Positions 9,480-17,321 of a stretch of DNA of 64,000 nt are shown here, piece after piece. The stretch's first letter is position 1. The number at the start of each line of letters is the position of its first letter. The notes below the pieces were generated by a model that worked only from the letters and a program-made list of their open reading frames with translations, ran no database searches and was not told the origin of the DNA. Source of the DNA: an uncultured bacterium (GTDB lineage: Bacteria; Cyanobacteriota; Vampirovibrionia; Gastranaerophilales; Gastranaerophilaceae); the NCBI GenBank assembly GCA_902783835.1, contig CACZSN010000040.1, forward strand, positions 1 through 64,000, in the 5' to 3' direction. Both the position numbers and the translations under genes were made by a program.

Positions 9480-9485
9480 AGTTCC

Positions 9486-9494
9486 ATTATCGCA
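9486..9494 (-). promoter_or_regulatory. extended -10 before uvrA, leaderless geometry
   Basis: On the minus strand TG-C-GATAAT is followed by 6 nt (GGAACT) and then the uvrA ATG. This places the predicted +1 on the start codon. The GGA within the 6 nt is too close to act as a normal ribosome binding site. No -35 was found. Confidence 0.45.
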
Positions 9495-9517
9495 TAAAAT
9501 TATTAACAGTTGGATTT

Positions 9518-10336
9518 TTAATAATGTCCTTTTTGAAGAATATCTTTAACTATATCCAAAACTATAAAATTCATTTGATATTCATCTGCTTTCTTTTGGG
9601 CATAATCAAATGAATCATATATTTTTTGCGGAATTTTTTCTCCTTGTTTCGTTCTCAATCCGTGGCAAAATTCAAGAGAAAAACTTACGCTGTCGCTTCC
9701 TATTTCTTTAACTACATCAAAAAATTTGTCTATTTCTTCCTTATTATCGTTAATATTGGGAAGGACTATATATTTCAATATCACTGAATTTTTTGCATAA
9801 GAATGCTTTGCATAGTTTTTTAGATTATTTACGCATTTGTCAAAAGCATCCGTCATTTTTATTCTTTTGTAAGTCTCTTTTGTTCCGCAATCTAAAGATA
9901 CCGTTAAGTAGCAATTCGGCTGACTGAGTGCTTTTTCGATTATGGGAAGATATTTTATTCCCGATGAAAGAATACTTATTTCTTTAAATTTTCTATCCAA
10001 AAATAATTCTAAAATTTGCGGATATTCTTCTAAAGATGCTGGTTCTCCGCCTGTCGTTGAAATTACAATATCATCATCGAAAAGATTTTTCTTTTTCATT
10101 TTCTTTAATATTGGCAAAACATCGTAAAATTGTGATTTTTCAACTTTTGACGTCAAAAATTTAACTTGGTCATGTCCTCGATTTGAACAATAAATACATC
10201 CGCAATTGCAATTTCGCCAATGGTCTAATTCTATTTTGTTAATTTTTCCGTTGACATTCCATACCTTTTTCTCTAAAGCAAAACAACCCTCACAATTTTT
10301 AGGGATAGCTTTTTTTTCAATATACTCTTTTCTCAT
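9518..10336 (-). CDS. radical SAM protein, main part of an interrupted gene
   Basis: This 272-aa ORF carries a radical SAM core: CNCGCIYC (C-x3-C-x2-C, the 4Fe-4S site, about residues 44-51), STTGGEPASL (SAM-binding GGE) and TVSLDCGT. An upstream NCEGC pair could belong to a second metal site. The ATG at 10336 has a poor ribosome binding site. In the same frame, 16 codons upstream, stands a TAG, and before it a 39-codon ORF with a good ribosome binding site (10385-10504). The natural protein was probably about 328 aa. If translated from 10336 it lacks the N-terminal Cys-containing part. The substrate is unknown. It follows the DUF512 gene on the same strand. Confidence 0.75.
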   Translation of the reverse strand: MRKEYIEKKAIPKNCEGCFALEKKVWNVNGKINKIELDHWRNCNCGCIYCSNRGHDQVKFLTSKVEKSQFYDVLPILKKMKKKNLFDDDIVISTTGGEPASLEEYPQILELFLDRKFKEISILSSGIKYLPIIEKALSQPNCYLTVSLDCGTKETYKRIKMTDAFDKCVNNLKNYAKHSYAKNSVILKYIVLPNINDNKEEIDKFFDVVKEIGSDSVSFSLEFCHGLRTKQGEKIPQKIYDSFDYAQKKADEYQMNFIVLDIVKDILQKGHY

Positions 10337-10384
10337 TTCTTCAATTTTATTGAAGCTGATGTTGGCTTTTCCGTTTATCTTTGT

Positions 10385-10504
10385 CTAATCGTAGAAAACT
10401 AATCCTTTGGTAATAAAATTACAAGTTGAGATAAATTTATTTTGAAAATTTAATCCGCCTTGTAAATATTTACAACTCACATATTCTTCCGCGTTTTCGT
10501 CCAT
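10385..10504 (-). pseudogene. N-terminal piece of the radical SAM gene, cut by an in-frame TAG
   Basis: A 39-codon ORF starts at 10504 behind AAGGATAATCTA and reads MDENAEEYVSCKYLQ... to GLVFYD, then TAG at 10385-10387. The frame stays open after the TAG and runs into the radical SAM ORF (TKINGKANISFNKIEEM, then RKEY). The two pieces read as one protein, with conserved-looking Cys 11 and Cys 28 in the first. TAG is a normal stop in this window (oadA, spmA, the GT-C-like gene), so recoding is unlikely. A single-base nonsense change or a sequencing error explains it best. Confidence 0.72.
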
Positions 10505-10531
10505 TAGATTATCCTTAAAATTTTTTCTATT

Positions 10532-11833
10532 TTATTTTACTTCTTTATATTTATTTATCAAATCAAAAATTTCTTTGACTGAATAAATATCTTTAATGAC
10601 GTGAATATTGCATTTTAAAACATCTTTTAATTCATCAAGCGTTTTTCCGTCCAAAAATTTATTTGTATAGGGGGAAAGCATTACGGACGGAATGACCAAA
10701 TCACAAGGTTTTACCGGGGTCATAGCTTCAACTAAATCCTGATAACATATTAATCCCGCAACAGATATGTCTTTCCCGTAAAAACGCGGTTCGACTTTTA
10801 CTATTTCAACAGTTAAATTTTCAATTTCTACAAGTTTTTTTTCGAAATCTTTTAATGTGTTATAAACAGACTTCGATGCACCAAAAGTCAATCTCAACGG
10901 TTTTTTTAGCTTTTTCGGAGCTTTCTTGAATCTTTTTTCAAAGTCATCTTTTATTAATCTTAAAGCGCCTACTCCGTCTTCAATTTGTTCAAATCTTCCG
11001 TAATACTTTGCAGGAGGAACTTCTCTTTCTGCAATCAAATAAAACTCATCAGAGAGACACACAGGGTATTTTTTTCTCTTTTTATTGAATTCATCAACGA
11101 TATCAATGCATTCATTTGCTTTTTGTTTGTCAACTGTTTTTAAATTATCTTTACGATATTGTGTAATTCCGACGGGTACAATCGCAACTGACAATAATAC
11201 AGACTTGAATTTGTAAAGTTCTTCAAGAGAGTATTTTAATTCCTCTCCGTCATTAATCGTGGGGCATAACACTATTTGTGCATGAAACGGTATATCATTT
11301 TCCTGCAAAAATTTTAAATTGTCTTTTATCAAAGAGGCTTTGGGATTGCGTAGCATTTTGACCCGAAGTTCAGGATTCATTGTATGCACGGACACGTATA
11401 ACGGTCCGAGATGCATTGTCGCAATTCTCTCTTTATCCTTTTCCGTCAGGTTCGTCAACGTTACGTATGAACCCTGTAAATAAGAAAGCCTGTAATCATC
11501 ATCCTTGATATATAAGGTTTCCCGCATTCCGTCGGGTTGTCCGTCCACAAAACAGAAAATACAATGGTTTGTGCAAGGTTTTATTCTGTCAAAAACTGCC
11601 GACTCAAAGGTTATCCCCAAATCTTCATCAAAATCTTTTTCTATTTCGTATATTTCGGGGGTTCCGTCTGCGTGTTTAATCCATAAATTCAGTTCTTCAC
11701 ACGTCGTAAGATAGTTGTAGTCAATATAATCTCTCGGGATTTGTCCGTTTATCTTTAAAATCTCATCGCCAATGCCGATTTCAAGTTCTTCCGCTATTGA
11801 ATTTTCTGCAACTTCTATAATTTTTGCGGGCAT
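10532..11833 (-). CDS. DUF512 family radical SAM protein with N-terminal PDZ-like domain
   Basis: This 433-aa protein begins with a PDZ-like segment (about residues 1-70: EELEIGIGDEILKINGQIP). It continues with the radical SAM-like cluster site CTNHCIFCFVDGQPDGMRETLYIKDDDYRLSYLQG (about residues 107-141) and a DUF512 C-terminal domain. The family is common in Clostridia and cyanobacteria; its reaction is not established. It starts 1 nt after the PadR gene stop, so they form one operon (PadR first), with the interrupted radical SAM gene 27 nt further on. An AACACTATTTGTGCA copy of the dispersed palindrome lies inside at 11268-11282. Confidence 0.88.
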   Translation of the reverse strand: MPAKIIEVAENSIAEELEIGIGDEILKINGQIPRDYIDYNYLTTCEELNLWIKHADGTPEIYEIEKDFDEDLGITFESAVFDRIKPCTNHCIFCFVDGQPDGMRETLYIKDDDYRLSYLQGSYVTLTNLTEKDKERIATMHLGPLYVSVHTMNPELRVKMLRNPKASLIKDNLKFLQENDIPFHAQIVLCPTINDGEELKYSLEELYKFKSVLLSVAIVPVGITQYRKDNLKTVDKQKANECIDIVDEFNKKRKKYPVCLSDEFYLIAEREVPPAKYYGRFEQIEDGVGALRLIKDDFEKRFKKAPKKLKKPLRLTFGASKSVYNTLKDFEKKLVEIENLTVEIVKVEPRFYGKDISVAGLICYQDLVEAMTPVKPCDLVIPSVMLSPYTNKFLDGKTLDELKDVLKCNIHVIKDIYSVKEIFDLINKYKEVK

Positions 11834-11834
11834 G

Positions 11835-12341
11835 TTATACTTTTACCCCCGACAAAAATTCCGCTATCATCTTGGTATTTTTTACGCTTAATCTTGCGAT
11901 TTCTTTTTGTAAATCATTCATTCCGGAGTATTCATCGTTGATTGCATTATTCGTTGAAACCTCGTATAATTCAAGTGCTTGCAAACAATGTCGTATGAAA
12001 TTTTCCTTTTCCTTTTGCGGTAATGCATCCATTGAGGCTATTCTTATGTTAATTTCATTCAAAAAAACAGAAGGATTTTCGCTGAAATCACTTAACATAA
12101 GAGTGCATAAATACTTTCTGCCTTTATCCGTTATTGAATAATAACTGAATTTTTTTCCGCCTTCGGATAAAATATCATTGACATTTAAAAAACCGTAACC
12201 CAAAAGTTTTTTCATACACGGATGAATAGTCCCGTGGCTCGGGTTTGTAAATGCTCCGAAATATTCAGATATGTGCTTCTTAACTGAATAAATCGTCATT
12301 TCTCGCTTTGTTAAACAATATAAAATACAAATTTCACTCAT
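11835..12341 (-). CDS. PadR family transcriptional regulator
   Basis: This 168-aa protein has the PadR winged-helix domain (about residues 1-85: LYCLTKREMTIYSVKKHISEYFG, then SHGTIHPCMKKLLGYGFL and YYSITDKGRKYL). A helical C-terminal dimerisation region follows. Such proteins usually repress their own operon and a nearby effector gene. It is the first gene of the PadR-DUF512 operon. Its promoter is a consensus TTGACA-17-TATAAT with the ATG exactly at the predicted +1, so the mRNA is probably leaderless. The ligand is unknown. The SGNH-like gene starts divergently 77 nt away. Confidence 0.88.
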   Translation of the reverse strand: MSEICILYCLTKREMTIYSVKKHISEYFGAFTNPSHGTIHPCMKKLLGYGFLNVNDILSEGGKKFSYYSITDKGRKYLCTLMLSDFSENPSVFLNEINIRIASMDALPQKEKENFIRHCLQALELYEVSTNNAINDEYSGMNDLQKEIARLSVKNTKMIAEFLSGVKV

Positions 12342-12347
12342 AATGAT

Positions 12348-12376
12348 ATTATATTTCTAATCGAGATATCTGTCAA
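12348..12376 (-). promoter_or_regulatory. consensus promoter of the PadR operon, leaderless
   Basis: Minus strand: TTGACA (12371-12376), 17-bp spacer, TATAAT (12348-12353), 6 nt (ATCATT), then ATG at 12341. The spacer holds GATATC and the region downstream of the -10 again holds ATATC, so an operator for autorepression may overlap the core promoter. Confidence 0.85.
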
Positions 12377-12404
12377 TTTTTTACTGAAATTAATTGATAT
12401 TTGT

Positions 12405-12412
12405 GATATACA
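12405..12412 (+). promoter_or_regulatory. -10 region before the SGNH-like gene, leaderless geometry
   Basis: GATATACA, preceded by TGT, gives an extended-type -10 (TATACA at 12407-12412). Six nucleotides (GGGAAT) follow, then ATG at 12419. No convincing -35 was seen. Confidence 0.4.
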
Positions 12413-12418
12413 GGGAAT

Positions 12419-13015
12419 ATGCAAAAATTCAAAATAATTTTAATAAACATTGTTGCGATAATTGTTATTTTGACGATTGCGGATTTTGTATTTTTTGAGA
12501 TTGAAAAAAGAGAATATTTGAAGGAGTGCGAAACCTCAAACGGATTTTTTTCGCAGGCAAATGTTACTCATTTCGTAAAAAATATTCCGACTTCATATGT
12601 TATTCCTGACGAAAAGCGTTCTTTCGATAAAAAAAGTGCTAAATCGATATTGCTTTTGGGCTGTTCATACACATACGGGGCAAGTCTTGAACCCGAGCAA
12701 ACGTTTTCGTATTATTTGTCGAAGCAAACGGGAAGAACCGTGTATAATTTAGGAATTTGCGGAGGAAGTATCCAACAGGCATTATATTTAACAGGGAAAA
12801 AAGGTTTCGGAAAAAAATATCCGAATGTTGATTTGGTGATTTATACATTCATCAGTGACCATTTGAACCGAAATAATGAATTCTTGAAGTGTAATGTTTT
12901 TAACCTTATTGCAATTTCAGATTGGTTAAAAAAGGTGATAAATACGTCAGAGCTGATGAATGGTATGCGTTTCCTTCAAAAATCTTTCTTTTCAGATATT
13001 TTTTGGAAGGTGTGA
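12419..13015 (+). pseudogene. SGNH-like hydrolase gene, N-terminal part (frameshifted)
   Basis: The first 198 codons hold an N-terminal membrane anchor (residues 5-26), SILLLGCSYTYGASLEPEQTFSYYLS (SGNH block I with GCSYTYG), a GGS block and LVIYTFISDHLNR. This follows the intact paralogues at 16341 and 17322 almost step by step. After about base 12903 the frame leaves the family and runs to a stop at 13013-13015. The continuation of the protein is in another frame (12904-13335). Adding one C near 12904 would restore AAC CCT TAT TGC and a protein of about 305 aa. It is therefore a broken gene, or a sequencing error. Confidence 0.78.
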
Positions 13016-13335
13016 CATCCATAAAAAACTCACAATTTTTTTATAAAAAAAATTGTGAAACCTTTGTTGATATGGTGAACAGAACGGAAAAAAATCTTAA
13101 GAAAAGATATCCTGATGCAAAGTTTGTTTTCCTCTTTTATCACTGCGAAAAAAATCCGCTGTTAATTGATAATTTCAATAAAGATATATATGTACTTTCG
13201 ACGGGAGACTTAGACAATCTTGATTTGGAAGACGAAAAATACAGACATGGAAATGATTGGCATCCTACGGAAAAAGTTTGGCAGGATTTAGTTCCGTTAT
13301 TGGTTGAAAAACTCAAAACTCAAAAATGTTTATAA
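12904..13335 (+). pseudogene. SGNH-like hydrolase gene, C-terminal part (frameshifted)
   Basis: This frame opens after a TAA at 12901 and reads PYCNFRLVKKGDKYVRADEWY and onward. It matches the second half of the paralogues, including KKRYPDAKFVFLFYHC and the block V motif NDWHPTEKVWQDLVP, where the His of the D-x-x-H dyad sits. It overlaps the N-terminal ORF by 112 nt. A TTG at 12922 could start it but no ribosome binding site is visible, so independent translation is unlikely. Confidence 0.75.
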
Positions 13336-13417
13336 AAATCACGATTAGAATTTTAATTGTGAAAAAATGCAAAAAAGTCCTTGAAAAACAAATACGGGTT
13401 GTGCAACAATATAAAGC

Positions 13418-14062
13418 ATGAACGGGATAAATAAAAATCTGAATTTGGTTTATACGTTAGACGGTAAAATTTACATCAATTTGACCAACAGATGCTCAAA
13501 TCGATGCCTATTTTGTATCAGAAATTTATCCGACGAAATCGAAGGTAAAAATCTTTGGTTAGACAATGAAAACTTCGATTCTTCTGCTGTTATAGAACAA
13601 TTTAAAGATGTTATTTCTAAAAATCCTGAATCAAAAGAAGTCGTCTTTTGTGGATTTGGTGAACCGCTTATTAAGTTTGATATGTTTTGTGAAGTCTCGA
13701 AATTTATTAAAGAAAATTATCCCTCTATCAAAATTCGTGTAAACACAAACGGTCAGGCAAATTTAATCCATAAAAAAAATATTATCCCACAACTTGCAAA
13801 ATACTCTGATGCAGTTTCAATCAGTCTAAATGCAGAGAATAAAGAAAAATATAATTTCGTTTCTCAACCTTTTGACAAAGAAAATGCTTATCAGGCTGTT
13901 CTTGATTTTATAAAAGGTTGTGTTGATGCAGGAATAGAAACTTCCGCTTCGGTTGTTTCCGGCTTTGATAAAGCTCCTGTAAATCTTCAGGAATGCGAAA
14001 AAATTTGCCATTCTTTAGGGGCAAAGTTCCGTAACAGAGAATGGTTACCAAAAGGTTATTAA
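13418..14062 (+). CDS. TatD family-associated radical SAM protein
   Basis: This 214-aa protein starts near YTLDGKIYINLTNRCSNRCLFCIRN, with the radical SAM cysteines C-x3-C-x2-C in RCSNRCLFC (about residues 27-34). EVVFCGFGEPLIK provides the GxGEP SAM motif. The opening LDGK.YIN.TNRCSNRC.FCIRN is the hallmark of the short family usually fused or adjacent to TatD nucleases. No TatD gene lies nearby here, so the partner is elsewhere or absent. The reaction is not established. The ATG at 13418 has no clear ribosome binding site. Confidence 0.83.
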   Translation: MNGINKNLNLVYTLDGKIYINLTNRCSNRCLFCIRNLSDEIEGKNLWLDNENFDSSAVIEQFKDVISKNPESKEVVFCGFGEPLIKFDMFCEVSKFIKENYPSIKIRVNTNGQANLIHKKNIIPQLAKYSDAVSISLNAENKEKYNFVSQPFDKENAYQAVLDFIKGCVDAGIETSASVVSGFDKAPVNLQECEKICHSLGAKFRNREWLPKGY

Positions 14063-14100
14063 TAGTTCATATCATATTATTTACAGAAAGGTAATGAATC

Positions 14101-16257
14101 ATGGAACAAAACTTAGATAAAATCATGAAACCGAAATCAATTGCGGTAGTCGGTGCTTCTACAAAAGAACACACTATCGGTTCGGATATTATGAAAAGAT
14201 TACAAGAATACAATTTCAACGGTAAAATCTTCCCGATTAACCCGAAAGGCGGAATTATTGAAGGTTTGCAAGCATACACTTCAGTTCTTGAAGTTCCTGA
14301 AGAAATTGATTTGGCAATCATCGTTGTAAACGCAAAATTTGTTTTGGCAACTATTGACCAATGCCACGAAAAGGGTATCAAAGGTCTTTGCGTTATTACA
14401 GCCGGCTTTAAAGAAACCGGTAAAGAAGGTGCAGAACTTGAAAAACAACTTTTGGAAAAAGTTCGTTCATACGGTATGAGATGTGTAGGTCCTAACTGCT
14501 TAGGTGTTGTGAATACAGACCCTGAAGTTAGAATGGACGGATGTTTTGCAGAATCACTTCCCGAAAGAGGACACATTGGTTTTGTATCACAATCAGGTGC
14601 ACTTGGCGGCGGTATTTTGAACATCTTGAAAGACTTGAACCTTGGTTTCGCTCAATTCATTTCAATCGGTAACCAAGCAGATGTTAACGCTGAAACAGCT
14701 CTTGAATATTGGGAAAACGAAAAAGACGTTGAACAAATTCTTCTTTATATGGAATCAATCCAAAACCCTGCAAACTTCAGAAAATTGGCAACAAGAATTT
14801 CAAAGAAAAAACCGATTTTGGCATTGAAGGCAGGACGTTCGGCAGCAGGTGCTTCAGCAGCATCATCACACACAGGCTCACTTGCCGGTGCAGATAAAGC
14901 AGCAAACGCACTTCTTATGCAATCAGGTGTTATCAGAGAATATTCTTTGAAAGATTTGTTCTCAACAGCAAAAGTTTTTGCTAACTGCCCGATTCCGCAA
15001 GGCGACAGAGTTGCAATCATCACAAACTCAGGCGGACCCGGAATTATGGCTACTGACGCAGTTTGCGAATACGGTATGCAAATTGCAAAAATTACAGACG
15101 AAACTAAAGAAAAATTGAGAAGTTTCTTGCCGGCAGCAGCATCTGTTAAAAACCCGATTGATATGATTGCTTCAGCTCCGATTGAACACTACAAGCAAAC
15201 TCTTGAAACTGTTATCGCTGATGAAAACGTTGATATGATTATGGTTATCTACTTGCCGTTCTTGGGCTTGAAAGATATCGATGTTGCAAAAGCAGTTATG
15301 GAAATCAAGGCTGAACACCCTGAAAAACCTGTAATTGGTGTATTTATGACTAAGAGCGAATTCTTCACGGCATTGTCAGAAATGGATGTTAATATGCCGT
15401 TCTTTATGTATGCAGAAGAAGCAGCAGACGGATTCAAGAGATTGAATCAACAAAGACTTTGGATTAACAGACCCGAAGGTAAAACTCCTTGCTACGATGT
15501 AGACAGAAATAAAGCAGAAGCCATTATGAAATCAGCATTGATGGACGGTCGTGCTCAACTTACAACTTTGGAATCAATCGATTTGCTCGCAGCATACGGC
15601 ATCAGAGCTTGCAAATACGGTTTGGCTAAGAACGAAGAAGAAGTTGCGGAATTAGGTAACTCAATCGGCTACCCTGTTGTAATGAAGATGACTTCAAAAA
15701 CAACTTCACACAAAACAGATGTTGGCGGTGTAAGAGTTAACATTCAATCAGAAGAACAACTCAGAGCGGAATACAAAGACCTTATCGAAAAATTGACAGA
15801 AAAAGGACTTATCGACGGTCTTGAAGGTGTAATCATTCAAGAAATGGTTAAAGGCAACAGAGAAATGGTTTGCGGTATCGCAACTGACCCGCAATACGGT
15901 CCGATGATGATGTTCGGTTTGGGCGGTGTATTCATTGAAACAATGAAGGACGTTACATTCAGAATTGCTCATTTGACAGACGTTGATGCTGAAGAAATGA
16001 TTAAATCAGTTAAGGCTTATGGCTTGTTGAAGGGTGCAAGAGGTACAAAACCTGCACAAATGGAACAAATTCAAGAAACTCTCTTGAGATTGTCACAACT
16101 CGTAAATGATTACAAATTCATCGACGAACTCGACATCAACCCGCTCCTCATTTCGGAAAAAACCGGTGAAGGTATTGCGGTTGACGGCAGAATCAAAGTC
16201 AGAATGGAAGAAGCTAAGAAAGCTCTTAACATCAACTGCACTTGCGGCTGCTGCTAA
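14101..16257 (+). CDS. acetyl-CoA synthetase (ADP-forming), fused alpha-beta chain
   Basis: This 718-aa enzyme converts an acyl-CoA, ADP and phosphate to the acid, CoA and ATP, conserving energy in fermentation. The alpha half has a CoA-binding domain (KPKSIAVVGAS...IFPINPKGG) and two ligase domains with FVSQSGALG and the phospho-histidine loop ASSHTGSLAGAD (about residues 256-267). The beta half, from about residue 490, is an ATP-grasp domain with MKMTSKTTSHKTDVGGV. Alpha-beta fusion is common in bacteria. The C terminus ends in NINCTCGCC, an unusual cluster of four Cys. AAAGG lies before the ATG and a terminator follows. Confidence 0.93.
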   Translation: MEQNLDKIMKPKSIAVVGASTKEHTIGSDIMKRLQEYNFNGKIFPINPKGGIIEGLQAYTSVLEVPEEIDLAIIVVNAKFVLATIDQCHEKGIKGLCVITAGFKETGKEGAELEKQLLEKVRSYGMRCVGPNCLGVVNTDPEVRMDGCFAESLPERGHIGFVSQSGALGGGILNILKDLNLGFAQFISIGNQADVNAETALEYWENEKDVEQILLYMESIQNPANFRKLATRISKKKPILALKAGRSAAGASAASSHTGSLAGADKAANALLMQSGVIREYSLKDLFSTAKVFANCPIPQGDRVAIITNSGGPGIMATDAVCEYGMQIAKITDETKEKLRSFLPAAASVKNPIDMIASAPIEHYKQTLETVIADENVDMIMVIYLPFLGLKDIDVAKAVMEIKAEHPEKPVIGVFMTKSEFFTALSEMDVNMPFFMYAEEAADGFKRLNQQRLWINRPEGKTPCYDVDRNKAEAIMKSALMDGRAQLTTLESIDLLAAYGIRACKYGLAKNEEEVAELGNSIGYPVVMKMTSKTTSHKTDVGGVRVNIQSEEQLRAEYKDLIEKLTEKGLIDGLEGVIIQEMVKGNREMVCGIATDPQYGPMMMFGLGGVFIETMKDVTFRIAHLTDVDAEEMIKSVKAYGLLKGARGTKPAQMEQIQETLLRLSQLVNDYKFIDELDINPLLISEKTGEGIAVDGRIKVRMEEAKKALNINCTCGCC

Positions 16258-16273
16258 TCGGTCAGAAATTAAA

Positions 16274-16309
16274 AAAACGGACGTATCTTTTCAGGTACGT
16301 CTGTTTTTT
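16274..16309 (+). terminator. rho-independent terminator after acetyl-CoA synthetase
   Basis: A 12-bp stem with one G-U pair (AAAACGGACGTA / TACGTCTGTTTT) and a 10-nt loop runs into a T-rich stretch. Confidence 0.9.
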
Positions 16310-16340
16310 GTTTTTATATGTATGATATACTTGTTTTGAA

Positions 16341-17309
16341 ATGAAATTTAATTGGAAGAAGTTTTTATTAATAAATTTTAGTTTGTGCATAATAATTCTG
16401 ATAGCTGCGGAATTATTGCATATTGTTCTTATAATGCGAAATATATGCCGTTGGTTGTTCTTCATTCCAAAATTCAGAGTAACCCTGAGGAATTTATCAA
16501 AAAAAAACAAACCGCATTATCAAATGCCGAGACAATTTAATTATGAAGCTGCAAAAAAAACGATTTTTCATCATTCTTTCATTTCAAAAAATTCCAAAAA
16601 ACGTCCGATAATTACAATCGGTTGTTCTTTTGCTTATGGTGCATTGTTAGAGGATAAGCAAACATTTGCGTATAAATTACACGAACTTACAGGCAGAACA
16701 ACATATAACAAAGGTGTTTGTGCAACAGGGCCACAGATGGTTTACAGACAACTTTCCGATGAAAATTTTATGAATGAAGTGCCTGATGCAGAATATGTTA
16801 TTTATATATTTATTCAAGACCATTTATTCCGTCAAATCCGTGATTTGGTGATGCCTTACGGTCCGGATATTGAGTTGGGGTATGCCGTGAAAAACGGAGA
16901 ACTTATTCCTAAACCTCGTCCGTTTTGGTTTATGTATGGCTCTTTTTTGGTTAAAACATATCTTGAGTATGCAAATGAAAAAGCTTATCGAAGTGAAATG
17001 AGCAACGATATTCCTCTGTTTTTAAAAATTATGGAGAAATCGGTATATCAAATGCACAAAAATTATCCGAACTCTAAATTTGTATTTCTTGAATATCCGG
17101 AATCTTCGGTTTGTGATGATAGTTCACTTGTTTTGAATAAACAGGCAATTCAAAATTTAAAAAATCTCGGAATTATTTATATCAATGCTTCCGAACTTGT
17201 CGGGCATGATTTTTGTGACAGTAAATATTGGGCAAAGGATAAATACCATCCGAGTGAACTCGCTTGGAATGAAATTACTCCGAAGTTAGTTGAAAGATTA
17301 CGGTTATAG
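16341..17309 (+). CDS. SGNH/GDSL-like hydrolase, membrane-anchored paralogue
   Basis: This 322-aa protein has one N-terminal membrane anchor (about residues 9-33) and an extracytoplasmic catalytic domain. Block I reads IITIGCSFAYGALLEDKQTF, with Ser in GCSFAYG where classical members have GDS. DAEYVIYIFIQDH follows, and block V is DKYHPSELAWNEI. The fold suggests an esterase or acyltransferase acting on envelope glycans, but the substrate is unknown. It is one of at least four copies in 6 kb: a broken one at 12419, this one, 17322 and a relic at 18375. A TGATATACT -10-like element lies 9 nt before the ATG. Confidence 0.75.
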   Translation: MKFNWKKFLLINFSLCIIILIAAELLHIVLIMRNICRWLFFIPKFRVTLRNLSKKNKPHYQMPRQFNYEAAKKTIFHHSFISKNSKKRPIITIGCSFAYGALLEDKQTFAYKLHELTGRTTYNKGVCATGPQMVYRQLSDENFMNEVPDAEYVIYIFIQDHLFRQIRDLVMPYGPDIELGYAVKNGELIPKPRPFWFMYGSFLVKTYLEYANEKAYRSEMSNDIPLFLKIMEKSVYQMHKNYPNSKFVFLEYPESSVCDDSSLVLNKQAIQNLKNLGIIYINASELVGHDFCDSKYWAKDKYHPSELAWNEITPKLVERLRL

Positions 17310-17321
17310 GGTGGTATTTTT

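Noticed and set aside
10385-10387. TAG read as an amino acid (pyrrolysine or reassigned codon)
   Set aside because: TAG ends several intact genes in the window, and there is no pylT or suppressor evidence here.
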